Positions 1 through 9,114 are shown, numbered from the stretch's first letter. The stretch is 64,000 nt of DNA from Crossiella sp. S99.2 (GCF_023094165.1 NZ_JALMDK010000004.1:124001-188000), one strand, 5' to 3'. The notes: generated by a model from the letters alone, not told the origin. Program-made: numbers and translations.

Positions 1-1
1 G

Positions 2-544
2 GTGTCCGGCGCGACCTGGGTGACGACTGGGCGATTCGGGCGGGCGTTGCGCTTCGACGGGGTCAACGACTGGGTCACCGTGCTCGGCCACGCCAGCCTG
101 TCCCCCGCCCGGTTTACCCTGTCCGCCTGGGTGCAGCCGGGCACGCTGAGCACGCAGTGGCGCACGATCGCCTTGCGGGAGACCACGAACGGGCTCAGCT
201 ACGGGTTGTACGCGAGTTCGCCGTCCCGCGGACCGGGTGCGGCGGTGCGGGTCGGCGGCCTGGAACGGGACACCGCGGGCCCGACCGCGTTGCCCGCCAA
301 CGCCTGGTCCTACGTCAGCACCACCTACGACGGGACCACCTTGCGGCTCTACGTCAACGGGACGCTGGTGTCGAGCCAGGCCGTGGCCGGGTCGGTGACC
401 GCGTCGAATGGGGCGTTGCGGATCGGCGGGAACGCGGTGTGGGGCAACGAGTTCTTCGCCGGGATGATCGACGAGGTGCGGCTGTACGACCGGGCGCTGA
501 GCCCGGCCGAACTCACCGCGGACATGACCCGGCCGGTGAACTAG
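2..544 (+). CDS. LamG-domain protein, C-terminal part (cut by window start)
   Basis: The frame is open from base 2 and ends in TAG at 542-544, so this is the C-terminal part of a longer protein that begins upstream. The 180 visible residues form one LamG/concanavalin-A-like jelly roll: an FDGVNDWV strand, FTLSAWVQP, a WSYVSTTYDG strand, LRLYVNG and the closing IDEVRLYDRALSPAEL motif typical of the LamG_3 family. Such domains bind carbohydrate or are structural modules in large secreted actinobacterial enzymes. The catalytic or anchoring part is not visible, so substrate and signal peptide cannot be judged. The GTG at base 2 is unlikely to be the true start because the domain has no leader here. 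Confidence 0.8.
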   Translation: MSGATWVTTGRFGRALRFDGVNDWVTVLGHASLSPARFTLSAWVQPGTLSTQWRTIALRETTNGLSYGLYASSPSRGPGAAVRVGGLERDTAGPTALPANAWSYVSTTYDGTTLRLYVNGTLVSSQAVAGSVTASNGALRIGGNAVWGNEFFAGMIDEVRLYDRALSPAELTADMTRPVN

Positions 545-562
545 GACAAGCGGGCGGGTTCG

Positions 563-1510
563 TCAGGGCCGGGCGCGGAACGTCCGGCGGTAGGCGCCCG
601 GTGTGGTGCCCAGGGCGCCGGCGAACCGCCTGCGCAGGTTGGTGGCCGAGGACAGGCCGACCCGGCGGGCGATCGCGTCCAGGGGCAGGTCGCCGGATTC
701 CAGGAGGTCCTGGGCCGCGGCGATCCGCCGGGCGAGCAGCCACTGCCCAGGGCTGACGCCGAGCTGGTCGGCGAAGCGGCGGGCCAGGGTGCGGGTGGAC
801 AGACCCGCGTGCGCGGCCAGCCCCGCCACCGTCACCGGTTCGCCGAGCCTGCCCAGGGCCCATTCCAGTAGCGGGGCCAGGGTGTCCTCGATCTGCGCGG
901 GATGCGCCGGCGCGGAGTACTGCGCCTGGCCACCCTCCCGGTGCGGCGGCATGACCATGGTGCGGGCGATGTGCGCGGCGTAGCGGGCGCCGTGGTCGCG
1001 GCGGACCAGGTGCAGGCACAGGTCGATGCCGGCCCCGGCACCCGCGCTGGTGGCCACATCGCCGTGATCCACATACAGCACGTCCGCGTCGACCTCGACC
1101 CGGGGGAAACGCGCGGCCAGGTCCGCCGCCAGAGCCCAGTGCGTGCTGGCCCGGCGGCCGTCCAGGAGTCCGGCGTGCGCCAGCGCGAACGCCCCGGAAC
1201 AGATGCTGACCAGCCGCGCACCCCGCGCGTGCGCCCGGCGCAGTGCCCGGACGACCTCGGCCGAGGGTGGTTCGGTGGCGGGCAGCCAGCCGGGCAGCAG
1301 CACGGTGTCGGCCGCGTCGAGCGCGGCCAGGCCGTCGGTGACGAGCATGTCGTACCCGGCGTAGGTGGCGACCGGGCCGGGATGTTCGGTGCACACCCCG
1401 AAGGCGTACCGGGTCGGCACGCCGAGGCGCTCGATCCCGAACACCTGGGCCGCGCAGCCGAGTTCGAACGTCGACTGCGGCGGCCGAACCAGCGCGACCA
1501 CCCGGTGCAT
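563..1510 (-). CDS. GlxA-type transcriptional regulator (DJ-1/PfpI + AraC HTH)
   Basis: A 315-residue regulator with an N-terminal DJ-1/PfpI amidase-like domain (about residues 1-170, with the elbow motif SICSGAFALA) and a C-terminal AraC HTH (about 205-310, with LSTRTLARRF and the second helix pair LSSATNLRRRF). This is the GlxA layout; such proteins sense small molecules with the amidase-like fold and activate nearby genes. The start is the ATG at 1510. It is divergent from the cupin gene at 1581, and the 70-base gap between them carries an inverted repeat (1511-1543) that could be its operator. The ligand is unknown. Confidence 0.9.
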   Translation of the reverse strand: MHRVVALVRPPQSTFELGCAAQVFGIERLGVPTRYAFGVCTEHPGPVATYAGYDMLVTDGLAALDAADTVLLPGWLPATEPPSAEVVRALRRAHARGARLVSICSGAFALAHAGLLDGRRASTHWALAADLAARFPRVEVDADVLYVDHGDVATSAGAGAGIDLCLHLVRRDHGARYAAHIARTMVMPPHREGGQAQYSAPAHPAQIEDTLAPLLEWALGRLGEPVTVAGLAAHAGLSTRTLARRFADQLGVSPGQWLLARRIAAAQDLLESGDLPLDAIARRVGLSSATNLRRRFAGALGTTPGAYRRTFRARP

Positions 1511-1543
1511 GTCAGAAAAGTACCCCTTGATGTCTTTTCAGAC
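1511..1543. promoter_or_regulatory. Inverted repeat in the glxA-type/cupin divergent promoter
   Basis: GTCAGAAAAG (1511-1520) and CTTTTCAGAC (1534-1543) form a 10-bp dyad with one mismatch and a 13-base spacer. It abuts the regulator's start codon and lies 37 bases before the cupin start. Position and symmetry suggest a regulator binding site. The assignment is by inspection only. Confidence 0.4.
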
Positions 1544-1580
1544 ACTCGGCGGGGCGGCGGGCAGCGGCCAGGCTGGCCGC

Positions 1581-1913
1581 ATGACGATCAACGAGAACCG
1601 GCCGGCCTGCGAGTGGTCCTCCGTGCGGGACGCCCCGGCGCACGAACTCTTCCCCGGCATCCGCTCCCGCCCGCTGTGGCGCGGGGACAACGGCGCGAAG
1701 GCGTTCGTGCTGGAGATGGACCCGGACACCAGCTGGCAGGGCGTGGACGTGCACGAGCCGGGGCCGGAGGAGGTGTTCGTGGTCTCGGGGGTGTTCAACG
1801 ACGGCGAGCGGGACTATCCGGCGGGCTCGTTCATCCACGCGCCCGCGGGTTCCGCGCACGTCCCGCAGACGACCGCGGGCTGCACGCTGTTCCTGTTCTA
1901 CCCAGAGGGCTAG
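1581..1913 (+). CDS. Cupin-domain protein (ChrR-like)
   Basis: A 110-residue single-cupin protein starting at ATG 1581. It resembles the anti-sigma-factor ChrR cupin family: the first cupin motif is around [15 protein letters not shown] and the second is [18 protein letters not shown], with His and Glu residues placed to bind a metal. A full zinc-binding ChrR N-terminal domain is absent, so it is a stand-alone cupin of unknown substrate. It is divergent from the GlxA-type regulator and is probably its target. Its stop codon overlaps that of the convergent relA gene within the four bases CTAG at 1910-1913. Confidence 0.8.
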   Translation: MTINENRPACEWSSVRDAPAHELFPGIRSRPLWRGDNGAKAFVLEMDPDTSWQGVDVHEPGPEEVFVVSGVFNDGERDYPAGSFIHAPAGSAHVPQTTAGCTLFLFYPEG

Positions 1914-4213
1914 CTAGCCGAGGTGACCCGGTACACGTCGTACACGCCCTCGACGTTGCGCACCGCCTTGAGCACGTGGCCGAGGTGTTTCGGGTCGCCC
2001 ATCTCGAAGGCGAACCGGCTCACCGCGACCCGGTCCCGCGAGGTCGTCACCGAGGCCGACAGGATGTTCACCCGCTCATCGGCGAGGACCTTGGTGATGT
2101 CGGAGAGCAGCCGGTGCCGGTCCAGGGCCTCGACCTGGATGGCGACCAGGAACACCGAGGAGGCCGAGGGGGCCCATTCGACTTCCAGGAGGCGTTCCGG
2201 GCTGGCCTGGAGTTCCTCGCTGTTGGTGCAGTCGGTGCGGTGCACGCTGACGCCGCCGCCGCGGGTGACGAAACCGAGGATCTCGTCACCGGGCACGGGG
2301 GTGCAGCAGCGGGCGAGTTTGACCCAGACGTCGCTGGTGCCCTTGACCACCACGCCCGCGTCCACGCCGCGGCGGCGTTGCACGGTGGACGGGGTGGCCC
2401 GGTCGGCCAGCTCCTCCTCGGCATGCTCGACGCCGCCGAGCAGGGCGACCAGGCGTTGCACCAGGTGCCGGGCGGAGACGTGGCCTTCGCCGACGGCGGC
2501 GTAGAGGGAGCTGACGTCGAGGTAGCGGAGTTCGCGGGCCAGCGCGGTGACCGAGTCGGCCGAGACCAGGCGCTGCATGGGCAGGCCGACCCGGCGGACC
2601 TCCTTGGCGATCTGGTCCTTGCCCGCCTCGATCGCCTCTTCGCGGCGTTCCTTGGCGAACCACTGCTTGATCTTGGTCTTGGCGCGCGGGCTGGCCGCGA
2701 ACTGCAGCCAGTCGCGGCTGGGTCCCGCGCCTTCGGCCTTGGAGGTGAAGATCTCCACGACCTCGCCGTTCTCCAGCTTGCGCTCGAGGGCGACGAGGCG
2801 GCCGTTGACCCGGGCGCCGATGCAGCGGTGGCCGACCTCGGTGTGCACGGCGTAGGCGAAGTCGACGGGGGTGGAGCCGGCGGGCAGGGTGACCACATCG
2901 CCCTTGGGCGTGAAGACGAAGATCTCCTTGACCGCGAGGTCGTAGCGCAGCGACTCCAGGAACTCGCCCGGGTCGGCGGCCTCCCGCTGCCAGTCCAGGA
3001 GCTGGCGCATCCAGGCCATGTCGTCGACCTCGACGCCCTTGTGCGTGCCCCTGGTCTCCTTGTACCGCCAGTGCGCGGCGATGCCGTACTCGGCGGTGCG
3101 GTGCATCTCGTAGGTACGGATCTGCACTTCGAGGGGCTTGCCGTCGGGGCCGATCACAGTGGTGTGCAGCGACTGGTACACGCCGAAGCGGGGCTGGGCG
3201 ACGTAGTCCTTGAACCGGCCGGGCATGGGCTGCCAGAGCGCGTGCACCACGCCCATCGCGGCGTAGCAGTCGCGCACCTCGTCGACCAGGATGCGCACGC
3301 CGACCAGGTCGTGGATGTCGTCGAAGTCGCGGCCGCGGACGATCATCTTCTGGTGGATGGAGTAGTAGTGCTTGGGGCGGCCCTCCACCCTGGCCAGGAT
3401 GCGCGCGGCCTCCAGGTGACCGGACAGCTCGTCGGTGACCTTGCGCAGGTGCTTGTCCCGGCTGGGCGCGCGGTTGGCGACCAGGCGGACGATCTCGTCG
3501 TACTTCTTGGGCTGCAGGATCGCGAAGGCGAGGTCCTCCAGCTCCCACTTCACCGTGGCCATGCCCAGCCGGTGCGCGAGCGGGGCGAGCACTTCGAGGG
3601 TCTCGCGGGCCTTGCGGGCCTGCTTCTCCGGGGCCAGGAAGCGCATGGTGCGCATGTTGTGCAGCCGGTCGGCCAGCTTGATGACCAGCACCCGCGGGTC
3701 GCGGGCCATGGCGATGACCATCTTGCGGATGGTCTCGGCCTCGGCGGCGGCGCCCAGTTTGACCTTGTCCAGTTTGGTGACGCCGTCGACCAGGTGCGCG
3801 ACCTCGGTGCCGAACTCCTCGCTGAGGGATTCCAGGGAGTAGTCGGTGTCCTCGACGGTGTCGTGCAGCAGCGCGGCGACCAGGGTGATGGTGTCCATGC
3901 CCAGCTCGGCCAGGATGGTGGCCACGGCGAGCGGGTGGGTGATGTAGGGGTCCCCGGACTTGCGGCGCTGGTGCCGGTGCTTGTCCTCGGCGACGTCGTA
4001 GGCGCTCTGCAGCAGCGCCAGGTCGGCCTTGGGGTGCAGTTCGCGGTGCACGGCGGCCAGTGGTTCCAGGACCTGTTTGACCGGGGCGGCGCGCTGCGCG
4101 GTGATCCGCCGGGCCAGCCGTGCGCGCACCCTGCGGGTGGCTGAGGGCGGCGGCGCGGGGAGCGCCGGCTGCGCCGCTACTACGGAGGCTTCGACGTCTT
4201 GACTCAAGTGCAC
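1910..4213 (-). CDS. relA: Bifunctional (p)ppGpp synthetase/hydrolase Rel
   Basis: A 767-residue Rel/SpoT homologue that makes (p)ppGpp from ATP and GDP/GTP and also hydrolyses it, setting the stringent response. An N-terminal HD hydrolase domain carries the HDTVED metal motif near residue 117. The synthetase domain has HYYSIHQKM and a [16 protein letters not shown] stretch, the RFDD-type loop of bifunctional rather than mono-functional enzymes. A TGS domain ([13 protein letters not shown]), a conserved-Cys region ([13 protein letters not shown]) and a C-terminal ACT domain follow. The start is GTG 4213. It is last in the conserved ruv-sec-apt-rel gene order, but separated from apt by a small secreted-protein gene and two hairpins. 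Confidence 0.97.
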   Translation of the reverse strand: MHLSQDVEASVVAAQPALPAPPPSATRRVRARLARRITAQRAAPVKQVLEPLAAVHRELHPKADLALLQSAYDVAEDKHRHQRRKSGDPYITHPLAVATILAELGMDTITLVAALLHDTVEDTDYSLESLSEEFGTEVAHLVDGVTKLDKVKLGAAAEAETIRKMVIAMARDPRVLVIKLADRLHNMRTMRFLAPEKQARKARETLEVLAPLAHRLGMATVKWELEDLAFAILQPKKYDEIVRLVANRAPSRDKHLRKVTDELSGHLEAARILARVEGRPKHYYSIHQKMIVRGRDFDDIHDLVGVRILVDEVRDCYAAMGVVHALWQPMPGRFKDYVAQPRFGVYQSLHTTVIGPDGKPLEVQIRTYEMHRTAEYGIAAHWRYKETRGTHKGVEVDDMAWMRQLLDWQREAADPGEFLESLRYDLAVKEIFVFTPKGDVVTLPAGSTPVDFAYAVHTEVGHRCIGARVNGRLVALERKLENGEVVEIFTSKAEGAGPSRDWLQFAASPRAKTKIKQWFAKERREEAIEAGKDQIAKEVRRVGLPMQRLVSADSVTALARELRYLDVSSLYAAVGEGHVSARHLVQRLVALLGGVEHAEEELADRATPSTVQRRRGVDAGVVVKGTSDVWVKLARCCTPVPGDEILGFVTRGGGVSVHRTDCTNSEELQASPERLLEVEWAPSASSVFLVAIQVEALDRHRLLSDITKVLADERVNILSASVTTSRDRVAVSRFAFEMGDPKHLGHVLKAVRNVEGVYDVYRVTSAS

Positions 4214-4416
4214 GCTCCCGGATTGCCTCGGGTGCCGGGGCCACCGACCCCGGTAACCGAGGATAACGCCACGGGTCGAGCGGAACGCGCAGGTGTTCGA
4301 CGAACGTGAAGAGTCACACGATGAATAACGTCCGGGTTACCGCCGGACCGATCATTTTTCGCCGTGCGTGCCGTCCCGGTCACCAAGAGTGCGCAGTCGG
4401 CCGTGGCGGGACAGGC

Positions 4417-4454
4417 AGCAGCCCCGCCGGGCTCGCGGGCTCGACGGGGCTGCT
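4417..4454 (-). terminator. Stem-loop after the small secreted-protein gene
   Basis: AGCAGCCCCG (4417-4426) pairs perfectly with CGGGGCTGCT (4445-4454) around an 18-base GC-rich loop, about 50 bases past the stop of the minus-strand gene ending at 4507. There is no long U tract, as is common for actinobacterial terminators. It would separate that gene from relA. The rest of 4214-4506 shows no gene; it presumably contains the relA promoter, but I cannot place one with confidence. Confidence 0.55.
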
Positions 4455-4506
4455 CAGTGGCGGGTAGTCGCCGGGTGGCGGGCGGCGACTGCCCGCGAGC
4501 CGGTGG

Positions 4507-4716
4507 TCAGCGACGGCAGATGTCGGTGGCCAGGGTCGGCCCGGCGGTGTCGGCGCACCAGCCTGCCGGGGCCGGGGCGGTGCAGGGACCGGGGCCCTTG
4601 CACCAGCCGCTGTCCGCGGCCTTGCTCTCCGTCGCGCCCACGACGAGCAGCAGGGCGGTCGCGGCGATCGCGGCGGTGCACACACTGGCGATACGACGTA
4701 CAACAGTTGAGGTCAT
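4507..4716 (-). CDS. Small secreted cysteine-containing protein
   Basis: A 69-residue protein starting at ATG 4716, with a GGGGGA Shine-Dalgarno about eight bases upstream; an in-frame upstream extension to 4773 lacks support. The N-terminus is a classic Sec signal peptide: basic MTSTVVRRIA, a hydrophobic core ending ATALLLVVGA, then a likely cleavage near SKA-AD. The mature peptide is about 36 residues and contains four Cys (GWCKGPGPC, GWCADT, DICRR), so two disulfides are plausible. No family was recognised. It lies between relA and apt, flanked by a stem-loop on each side, so it is probably a separate transcription unit. Confidence 0.7.
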   Translation of the reverse strand: MTSTVVRRIASVCTAAIAATALLLVVGATESKAADSGWCKGPGPCTAPAPAGWCADTAGPTLATDICRR

Positions 4717-4830
4717 GGCAAGTCCCCCGTTGGTGTGGTGGCCGGGCGGTGGCGGCTCGGCTCGGTGTGCCACAGGTCACCAGGTTAGCCCGATCGAGCG
4801 ACTGGGGGATTGTCTTTTGGTGCACAAGAA

Positions 4831-4856
4831 CGCGCCGGGAATTGTCTCCCGGCGCG
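4831..4856 (-). terminator. Terminator hairpin after apt
   Basis: CGCGCCGGGA (4831-4840) and TCCCGGCGCG (4847-4856) form a perfect 10-bp stem with a six-base loop, 18 bases past the apt stop on the minus strand. On that strand it is followed by a T-containing stretch. It probably ends the secDF-apt transcript. Confidence 0.75.
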
Positions 4857-4874
4857 TCCGTGATCGTTCCGATT

Positions 4875-5495
4875 TCAGACCGTGCGCAATGCCGTGACCT
4901 GGTATCCGGCCAGTGCGGCCCGTCCGTTGAGGGCGGCGATCTCCAGCACCACCACGACTCCGGCGACCACTCCCCCGGCCTGCTCGACCAGCCGGCAGGC
5001 CGCGGCAGCGGTGCCGCCGGTGGCCAGGACGTCGTCGATGATGGCGACTCGCTGGCCGGGCTGGATGGCGCCGACGGCGATCTCCAGTTCGGCGGTGCCG
5101 TATTCGAGGGCGTAGCTGACCTTGGCGGCGACCGCGGGCAGCTTGCCGGCCTTGCGCACCGGCACCACGCCGACGCCGCAGCCGTAGGCCACCGGGGCGG
5201 CCAGCAGGAAACCGCGGGCCTCGATGCCGGCCACCACCTCAGCCGGCGGGCAGGCCGCGGCCACGCCGTAGACCAGCGCGCCGAGTGCCTTGGCATCGGA
5301 GAGCACCGGGGTCAGGTCGCGGAAGAGCACGCCGGGTTCGGGGAAGTCGGGCACGTCCCGGATCAGGTCCAGGGCGCCTTCCAGATCACCGGCCAGGGTG
5401 ACCTGTTTGACCACGGCCTGCTGGGCGGCGGCCATGGCCTCGCCGACGCCGCTGACGGCGGCGGCGAGGTCCGGCTGCTGCTGTTCTCCGGTCAC
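4875..5495 (-). CDS. apt: Adenine phosphoribosyltransferase
   Basis: A 206-residue purine-salvage enzyme converting adenine and PRPP to AMP and pyrophosphate in the cytoplasm. The PRPP-binding motif VAIIDDVLATGGTA is intact, and the N-terminal IRDVPDFPEPGVLFRDLTP segment is diagnostic of Apt. About 25 extra residues precede the usual family start, as in other actinobacteria. The GTG start at 5495 overlaps the secF stop by four bases (GTGA), implying translational coupling. The secF-apt-relA order is typical of actinobacteria. Confidence 0.96.
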   Translation of the reverse strand: MTGEQQQPDLAAAVSGVGEAMAAAQQAVVKQVTLAGDLEGALDLIRDVPDFPEPGVLFRDLTPVLSDAKALGALVYGVAAACPPAEVVAGIEARGFLLAAPVAYGCGVGVVPVRKAGKLPAVAAKVSYALEYGTAELEIAVGAIQPGQRVAIIDDVLATGGTAAAACRLVEQAGGVVAGVVVVLEIAALNGRAALAGYQVTALRTV

Positions 5496-6742
5496 CGGCC
5501 GCGCTTGCCGGTCGGGCGGGCCCGACGGGCGGCGTCGGTGGCCTTGGCGGTGCGGCCGGGCACGCTGGCCGCGGCGCTGATCGCCTGCTCGCGCCGGAAT
5601 TCGGCGTCCAGGCTGTCCTCGTCGGTGGGCTCGAAGTGCTCACCGGCCGCGGCGGCCTCGGCCTTGCGGGCCAGGTTGGCCCGGCGCTGGGCGACCCGCT
5701 GGGCCTGCTGCTGGTACTTCGGCTCGGTCATCTTCAACGTCACCACCAGCGGGGAGGCCAGGAAGATCGAGGAGAAGACACCGGAGATCATGCCGGTCAT
5801 CTGCACCAGCGCGAGGTCCTTGAGGGTGCCCACGCCGAGCACGCCGACGCCGATGGCCAGCAGCGCGAACACCGGCAGCACCGCGATCAGCGAGGTGTTG
5901 AGCGAGCGCACCAGGGTCTGGTTGACCGCCAGGTTGGTGGCCTCGCCGTAGGTGCGGCGGGTCAGTCCGAGCAGACCGCGGGTGTTCTCCTTGACCTTGT
6001 CGAAGACCACCACCGTGTCATACAGCGAGAAGCCGAGGATGGTGAGCAGACCGATCACGGTGGCCGGGGTGACCTCGAAGCCGACGATGGAGTACACGCC
6101 CGCGGTGACGATGAGGTCGAAGGCCAGCGCGGCCAGCGCGCCGACCGCCATCCACTTCTCGAAGTAGAAGATCAGGAACAGCGTGACCAGCACCAGGAAC
6201 ACGATCAGCGCGATGATCGCCTGGTTGGTGATCTCCCCGCCCCAGGAGCCGGACACCGCGCTGTCGCTGATCACCGTCGGCACGCTCTGCCCGTTCACGT
6301 CCTTGGGCTTGAGCTGGGTGAACAGCGCGTCACGCAGTTTGGTGACCTGCTCGGAGGACAGCGCCTCGGAGCGGATCTGGATGGTCTGGCTGGTGCCGGT
6401 GCCCGCGGTCTGCACCGAGGCGGCTTCCTTGCCCACCGACTGCTGGTAGATGTCCTTGACCTGCTGGTCGGTGATGGCCGGACCGCTGACGCTGGTGGTC
6501 GGCATGGACAGCTTGGTGCCGCCCTTGAAGTCGATGCCCAGCTCGAAGCCCCGGAACAGCATGGAGCCGAGGCAGATCAGGAACAGGATCGCGGTGGCGA
6601 CGTACCAGATCTTGCGCTTGCCGATGATGTCCAGCGCGCCGTTGCCCAGGTAGAGCCGGGTGAAGAAGGATTCCCTCTTCTTGGGCCGCTGGGTGCTCTC
6701 CAGGGTGGGGGCCACCACGGCTCCGGTCTCGTTGTCAGCCAT
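5492..6742 (-). CDS. secF: Protein translocase subunit SecF
   Basis: A 416-residue inner-membrane partner of SecD that uses proton-motive force to pull preproteins through SecYEG. It has an N-terminal TM segment (IWYVATAILFLICLGSMLF), a periplasmic P4-type domain starting GIDFKGGTKL, and a block of five TM helices including the family signature around GFSLYDTVVVFDKVKEN. A charged Ala/Arg-rich cytoplasmic tail ends in GKRGR. It starts one base after the secD stop and overlaps apt by four bases, so secD-secF-apt is one operon. Confidence 0.97.
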   Translation of the reverse strand: MADNETGAVVAPTLESTQRPKKRESFFTRLYLGNGALDIIGKRKIWYVATAILFLICLGSMLFRGFELGIDFKGGTKLSMPTTSVSGPAITDQQVKDIYQQSVGKEAASVQTAGTGTSQTIQIRSEALSSEQVTKLRDALFTQLKPKDVNGQSVPTVISDSAVSGSWGGEITNQAIIALIVFLVLVTLFLIFYFEKWMAVGALAALAFDLIVTAGVYSIVGFEVTPATVIGLLTILGFSLYDTVVVFDKVKENTRGLLGLTRRTYGEATNLAVNQTLVRSLNTSLIAVLPVFALLAIGVGVLGVGTLKDLALVQMTGMISGVFSSIFLASPLVVTLKMTEPKYQQQAQRVAQRRANLARKAEAAAAGEHFEPTDEDSLDAEFRREQAISAAASVPGRTAKATDAARRARPTGKRGR

Positions 6743-6743
6743 C

Positions 6744-8450
6744 TCAGGCCTCCTTCACGGCAGTGGTGGCGGCCGGGGCGGCCTTGCGGTAGGTCGCGTT
6801 GAACCGCTGTGCCTCGCCGAGACCGGACAGGCCGGGGCGGGAGAGGAACTTGGACTGGGAGGCCAGCGAGACCAGCGGGTGGGTCACCAGGAACACGATC
6901 ACCAGGTCGAGCACGGTGGACATGCCCAGGGTGAAGGCGAAGCCCTTCACCTGGCCGACGGCCAGGATGTAGAGCACCGCGGCGGCCAGGAAGCTGACCG
7001 CGTCGGCGGAGAGGATGGTGCGCCGGGCGCGGACCCAGGAGCGCGGCACCGCGGAGCGGAAGCTGCGGCCCTCGCGCACCTCGTCCTTGAGTCTCTCGAA
7101 GAAGACGATGAAGGAGTCGGCGGTGATGCCGATGGCGATGATGAATCCGGCGACGCCGGCGAGGTCGAGGGTGAAGCCCACCCAGCGGCCCAGCAGCACC
7201 AGCACCGCGAAGACCACCAGGCCGGTCAGGACCAGCGACAACGCGGTGAGCACGCCCAGCGCCCGGTAGTAGAACAGGCAGTAGACCAGCACCAGGCCCA
7301 GACCGATGAGACCGGCGATCAGGCCGGCCTGCAGCGAGGCGAGGCCGAGGGTGGCCGAGACGGTCTCGAACTCGGACTGCTCGAAGTTCAGCGGCAGCGA
7401 GCCGTACTTGAGCGCGTTGGCCAGCTGCTGGGCCTCGTTCTGGGTGAACTGGCCGGTGATCTGGGTGCTGCCGCCGACGATCGCCTCGTTGATCGAGGGC
7501 GCGGAGACGACCTTGGTGTCGAGCACGAACGCGGCGCGCTTGCCGACGTTCTTGGAGGTGAACTCGGCCCAGGTCTTCACGCCGTCGCCGTGGAAGTTCA
7601 GGGTGACCACGAAGCCGGGGCCCTGGCTGTTGGCCTGCGCGCTGGCGTCGGAGATCTGCTTGCCGTCCAGGAACACCGGGCCGAGGATCAGCTTCTCGGT
7701 GCCCTTCTCGTCACAGGTCGCCAGGGGCAGCTTGGGGTCGTCCAGGCCGGTGAGCGGGTCGGCGGCCTTGCAGTCCAGGGTCGCCAGCGCGAGCTGCTGC
7801 ATCTGCTGGTCGCTGACCAGCGCCGGGTTCTGCCGGATCTCCTTGGCCTGCTTGATGGCCTCGGGGCCGGCCTTCGGCGCGGGCGGCGGGCTGCTGGGCG
7901 GCGGCGCGGCGGAGGAGCTGGGCTGCCCGCTGCCGGTGGGCTGCTGGGCGGGGGCGATCCGGCCCTGCGGCTTCGGCGAGCTGGTCGGGGCGCCGGCGGC
8001 CGGACCGGAGGTGGTCGGCTTGGGCGCGTTCGAGCCGGAAGGCTGGGTGCTGGGTGCCGGCTGGTTGGTCGCGGGGACCGCGCCGATCACCTGGCGGAAG
8101 CCCAGCACGGCGGTGCGGCCCAGGCTGCGGGCCTCGTCCGGGTTGTTGCCGGGGACCGTGATCACCAGGTTGGTGCCGTCCTGCACGACCTCGGCGCCGG
8201 AGATGCCGGAGCCGTTGACACGCCGGTCGATGATCTCGCGGGCCAGGTTGAGCGACTCCGCGGAGGGCGGGGCGCCGCTCTCCGACCGCGCGGTCAGCGT
8301 GACCCGCGTGCCGCCCTGCAGATCGATGCCCAGCTTCGGCTTCGCCTGCCCGTCACCGGTGAAGAACACCAGTGAGTAGAGCACGACAACGATCAGTCCG
8401 AAGGCGGCGAGGTTGCGCCACGGGCGTACATGCCCAGCCGGAGGTGCCAC
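6744..8450 (-). CDS. secD: Protein translocase subunit SecD
   Basis: A 568-residue SecD. It has an N-terminal TM helix (LAAFGLIVVVLYSLVFF), the D-loop GIDLQGGTRVTL, an external P1 region interrupted by a Pro/Ser/Thr/Gly-rich insert (about residues 130-200, typical of actinobacterial SecD), and five C-terminal TM helices with GFIIAIGITADSFIVFFE. It forms a complex with SecF, encoded immediately downstream, and with YajC, encoded upstream. The 171-base yajC-secD spacer holds two strong stem-loops that may modulate readthrough from yajC. The GTG start at 8450 is used, giving the usual length. Confidence 0.96.
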   Translation of the reverse strand: MAPPAGHVRPWRNLAAFGLIVVVLYSLVFFTGDGQAKPKLGIDLQGGTRVTLTARSESGAPPSAESLNLAREIIDRRVNGSGISGAEVVQDGTNLVITVPGNNPDEARSLGRTAVLGFRQVIGAVPATNQPAPSTQPSGSNAPKPTTSGPAAGAPTSSPKPQGRIAPAQQPTGSGQPSSSAAPPPSSPPPAPKAGPEAIKQAKEIRQNPALVSDQQMQQLALATLDCKAADPLTGLDDPKLPLATCDEKGTEKLILGPVFLDGKQISDASAQANSQGPGFVVTLNFHGDGVKTWAEFTSKNVGKRAAFVLDTKVVSAPSINEAIVGGSTQITGQFTQNEAQQLANALKYGSLPLNFEQSEFETVSATLGLASLQAGLIAGLIGLGLVLVYCLFYYRALGVLTALSLVLTGLVVFAVLVLLGRWVGFTLDLAGVAGFIIAIGITADSFIVFFERLKDEVREGRSFRSAVPRSWVRARRTILSADAVSFLAAAVLYILAVGQVKGFAFTLGMSTVLDLVIVFLVTHPLVSLASQSKFLSRPGLSGLGEAQRFNATYRKAAPAATTAVKEA

Positions 8451-8471
8451 GGTGCGTCGGTCTCCTCAAGC

Positions 8472-8498
8472 CAACGGGGCCGTCTGCTGGCCCCGTTG
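8472..8498 (-). promoter_or_regulatory. Stem-loop in the secD leader
   Basis: CAACGGGGCC (8472-8481) and GGCCCCGTTG (8489-8498) form a perfect 10-bp stem with a seven-base loop, 22 bases before the secD start. With no T tract, it could be a terminator, attenuator or processing site between yajC and secD. Confidence 0.5.
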
Positions 8499-8552
8499 CC
8501 GATGGTCAGTGGATGTCGACCACCCTGCCCGCATCGGGCGAGACAAGGCGGT

Positions 8553-8583
8553 GCGCCCCCGCGCACGCTGCCTGCGGGGGCGC
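8553..8583 (-). terminator. Stem-loop after yajC
   Basis: GCGCCCCCGC (8553-8562) and GCGGGGGCGC (8574-8583) form a perfect 10-bp GC stem with an 11-base loop, about 40 bases past the yajC stop. It is the first of two hairpins in the yajC-secD spacer and a likely partial terminator of yajC. Confidence 0.55.
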
Positions 8584-8621
8584 CAGAGCCTAGCGCGCCA
8601 GGAAAACCTGACGTTAGCGTC

Positions 8622-9008
8622 TTACCGGTTGTTCTTTCCCTGCTCAAGGGGCGGGGCGATCTCGGCCTTGCTCTCGTTGGCCTTCTCCGCCGCCGCGGGA
8701 GCCGGGGTCTCGTCGACCTCGTCGACGTCCACGTCCTCGTCGGCGGTGTCCTTGACCTTCTCGCGGACCGCCGCGCGCACCCATTCGGTGGTCACACCGG
8801 GGGCGAGTTCGAGCAGGATGGTGGTGTCGTCCTCGGCGTCGACCACCGTCGCGTACAGCCCGGAGGTGGTCATGACCCGGTCACCAGGCGCGAGCGAGTT
8901 CTGCAGCGACTGCTGGTCCGCGATGGCCCTCTTCTGCTTGCGGACGCTGAGGAACATCATGACCCCGAGCCCGACAATGAGGAGCGGGAAGATAAATGAC
9001 GGGTCCAT
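8622..9008 (-). CDS. yajC: Preprotein translocase subunit YajC
   Basis: A 128-residue YajC, accessory to the SecDF complex. A single N-terminal TM helix (FIFPLLIVGLGVMMFLSV) is followed by the conserved small domain with LAPGDRVMTTSGLYATV and an acidic C-terminal tail (DEDVDVDEVDE). Two adjacent ATGs exist (9011 and 9008); the second is better spaced from the GGAG upstream. A longer in-frame extension to 9398 overlaps ruvB and is rejected. It lies between ruvB and secD, as in many actinobacteria. Confidence 0.93.
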   Translation of the reverse strand: MDPSFIFPLLIVGLGVMMFLSVRKQKRAIADQQSLQNSLAPGDRVMTTSGLYATVVDAEDDTTILLELAPGVTTEWVRAAVREKVKDTADEDVDVDEVDETPAPAAAEKANESKAEIAPPLEQGKNNR

Positions 9009-9114
9009 CATTCTCCGTTCGGCGGAGGCCGCCCTGACGGCCTGACCTCCGGTTTGTTCGGGTATGCGGGTACGAGTGTGCCAGGTGTCACTCGCTGTGC
9101 GGCCGGGGCGGGGG

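Noticed and set aside
902..4144. A 1,080-codon open frame on the plus strand opposite the GlxA-type regulator and relA
   Set aside because: It is the antisense of well-recognised genes; its translation is rich in Gly/Val/His without any family motif. High GC content keeps antisense frames open.
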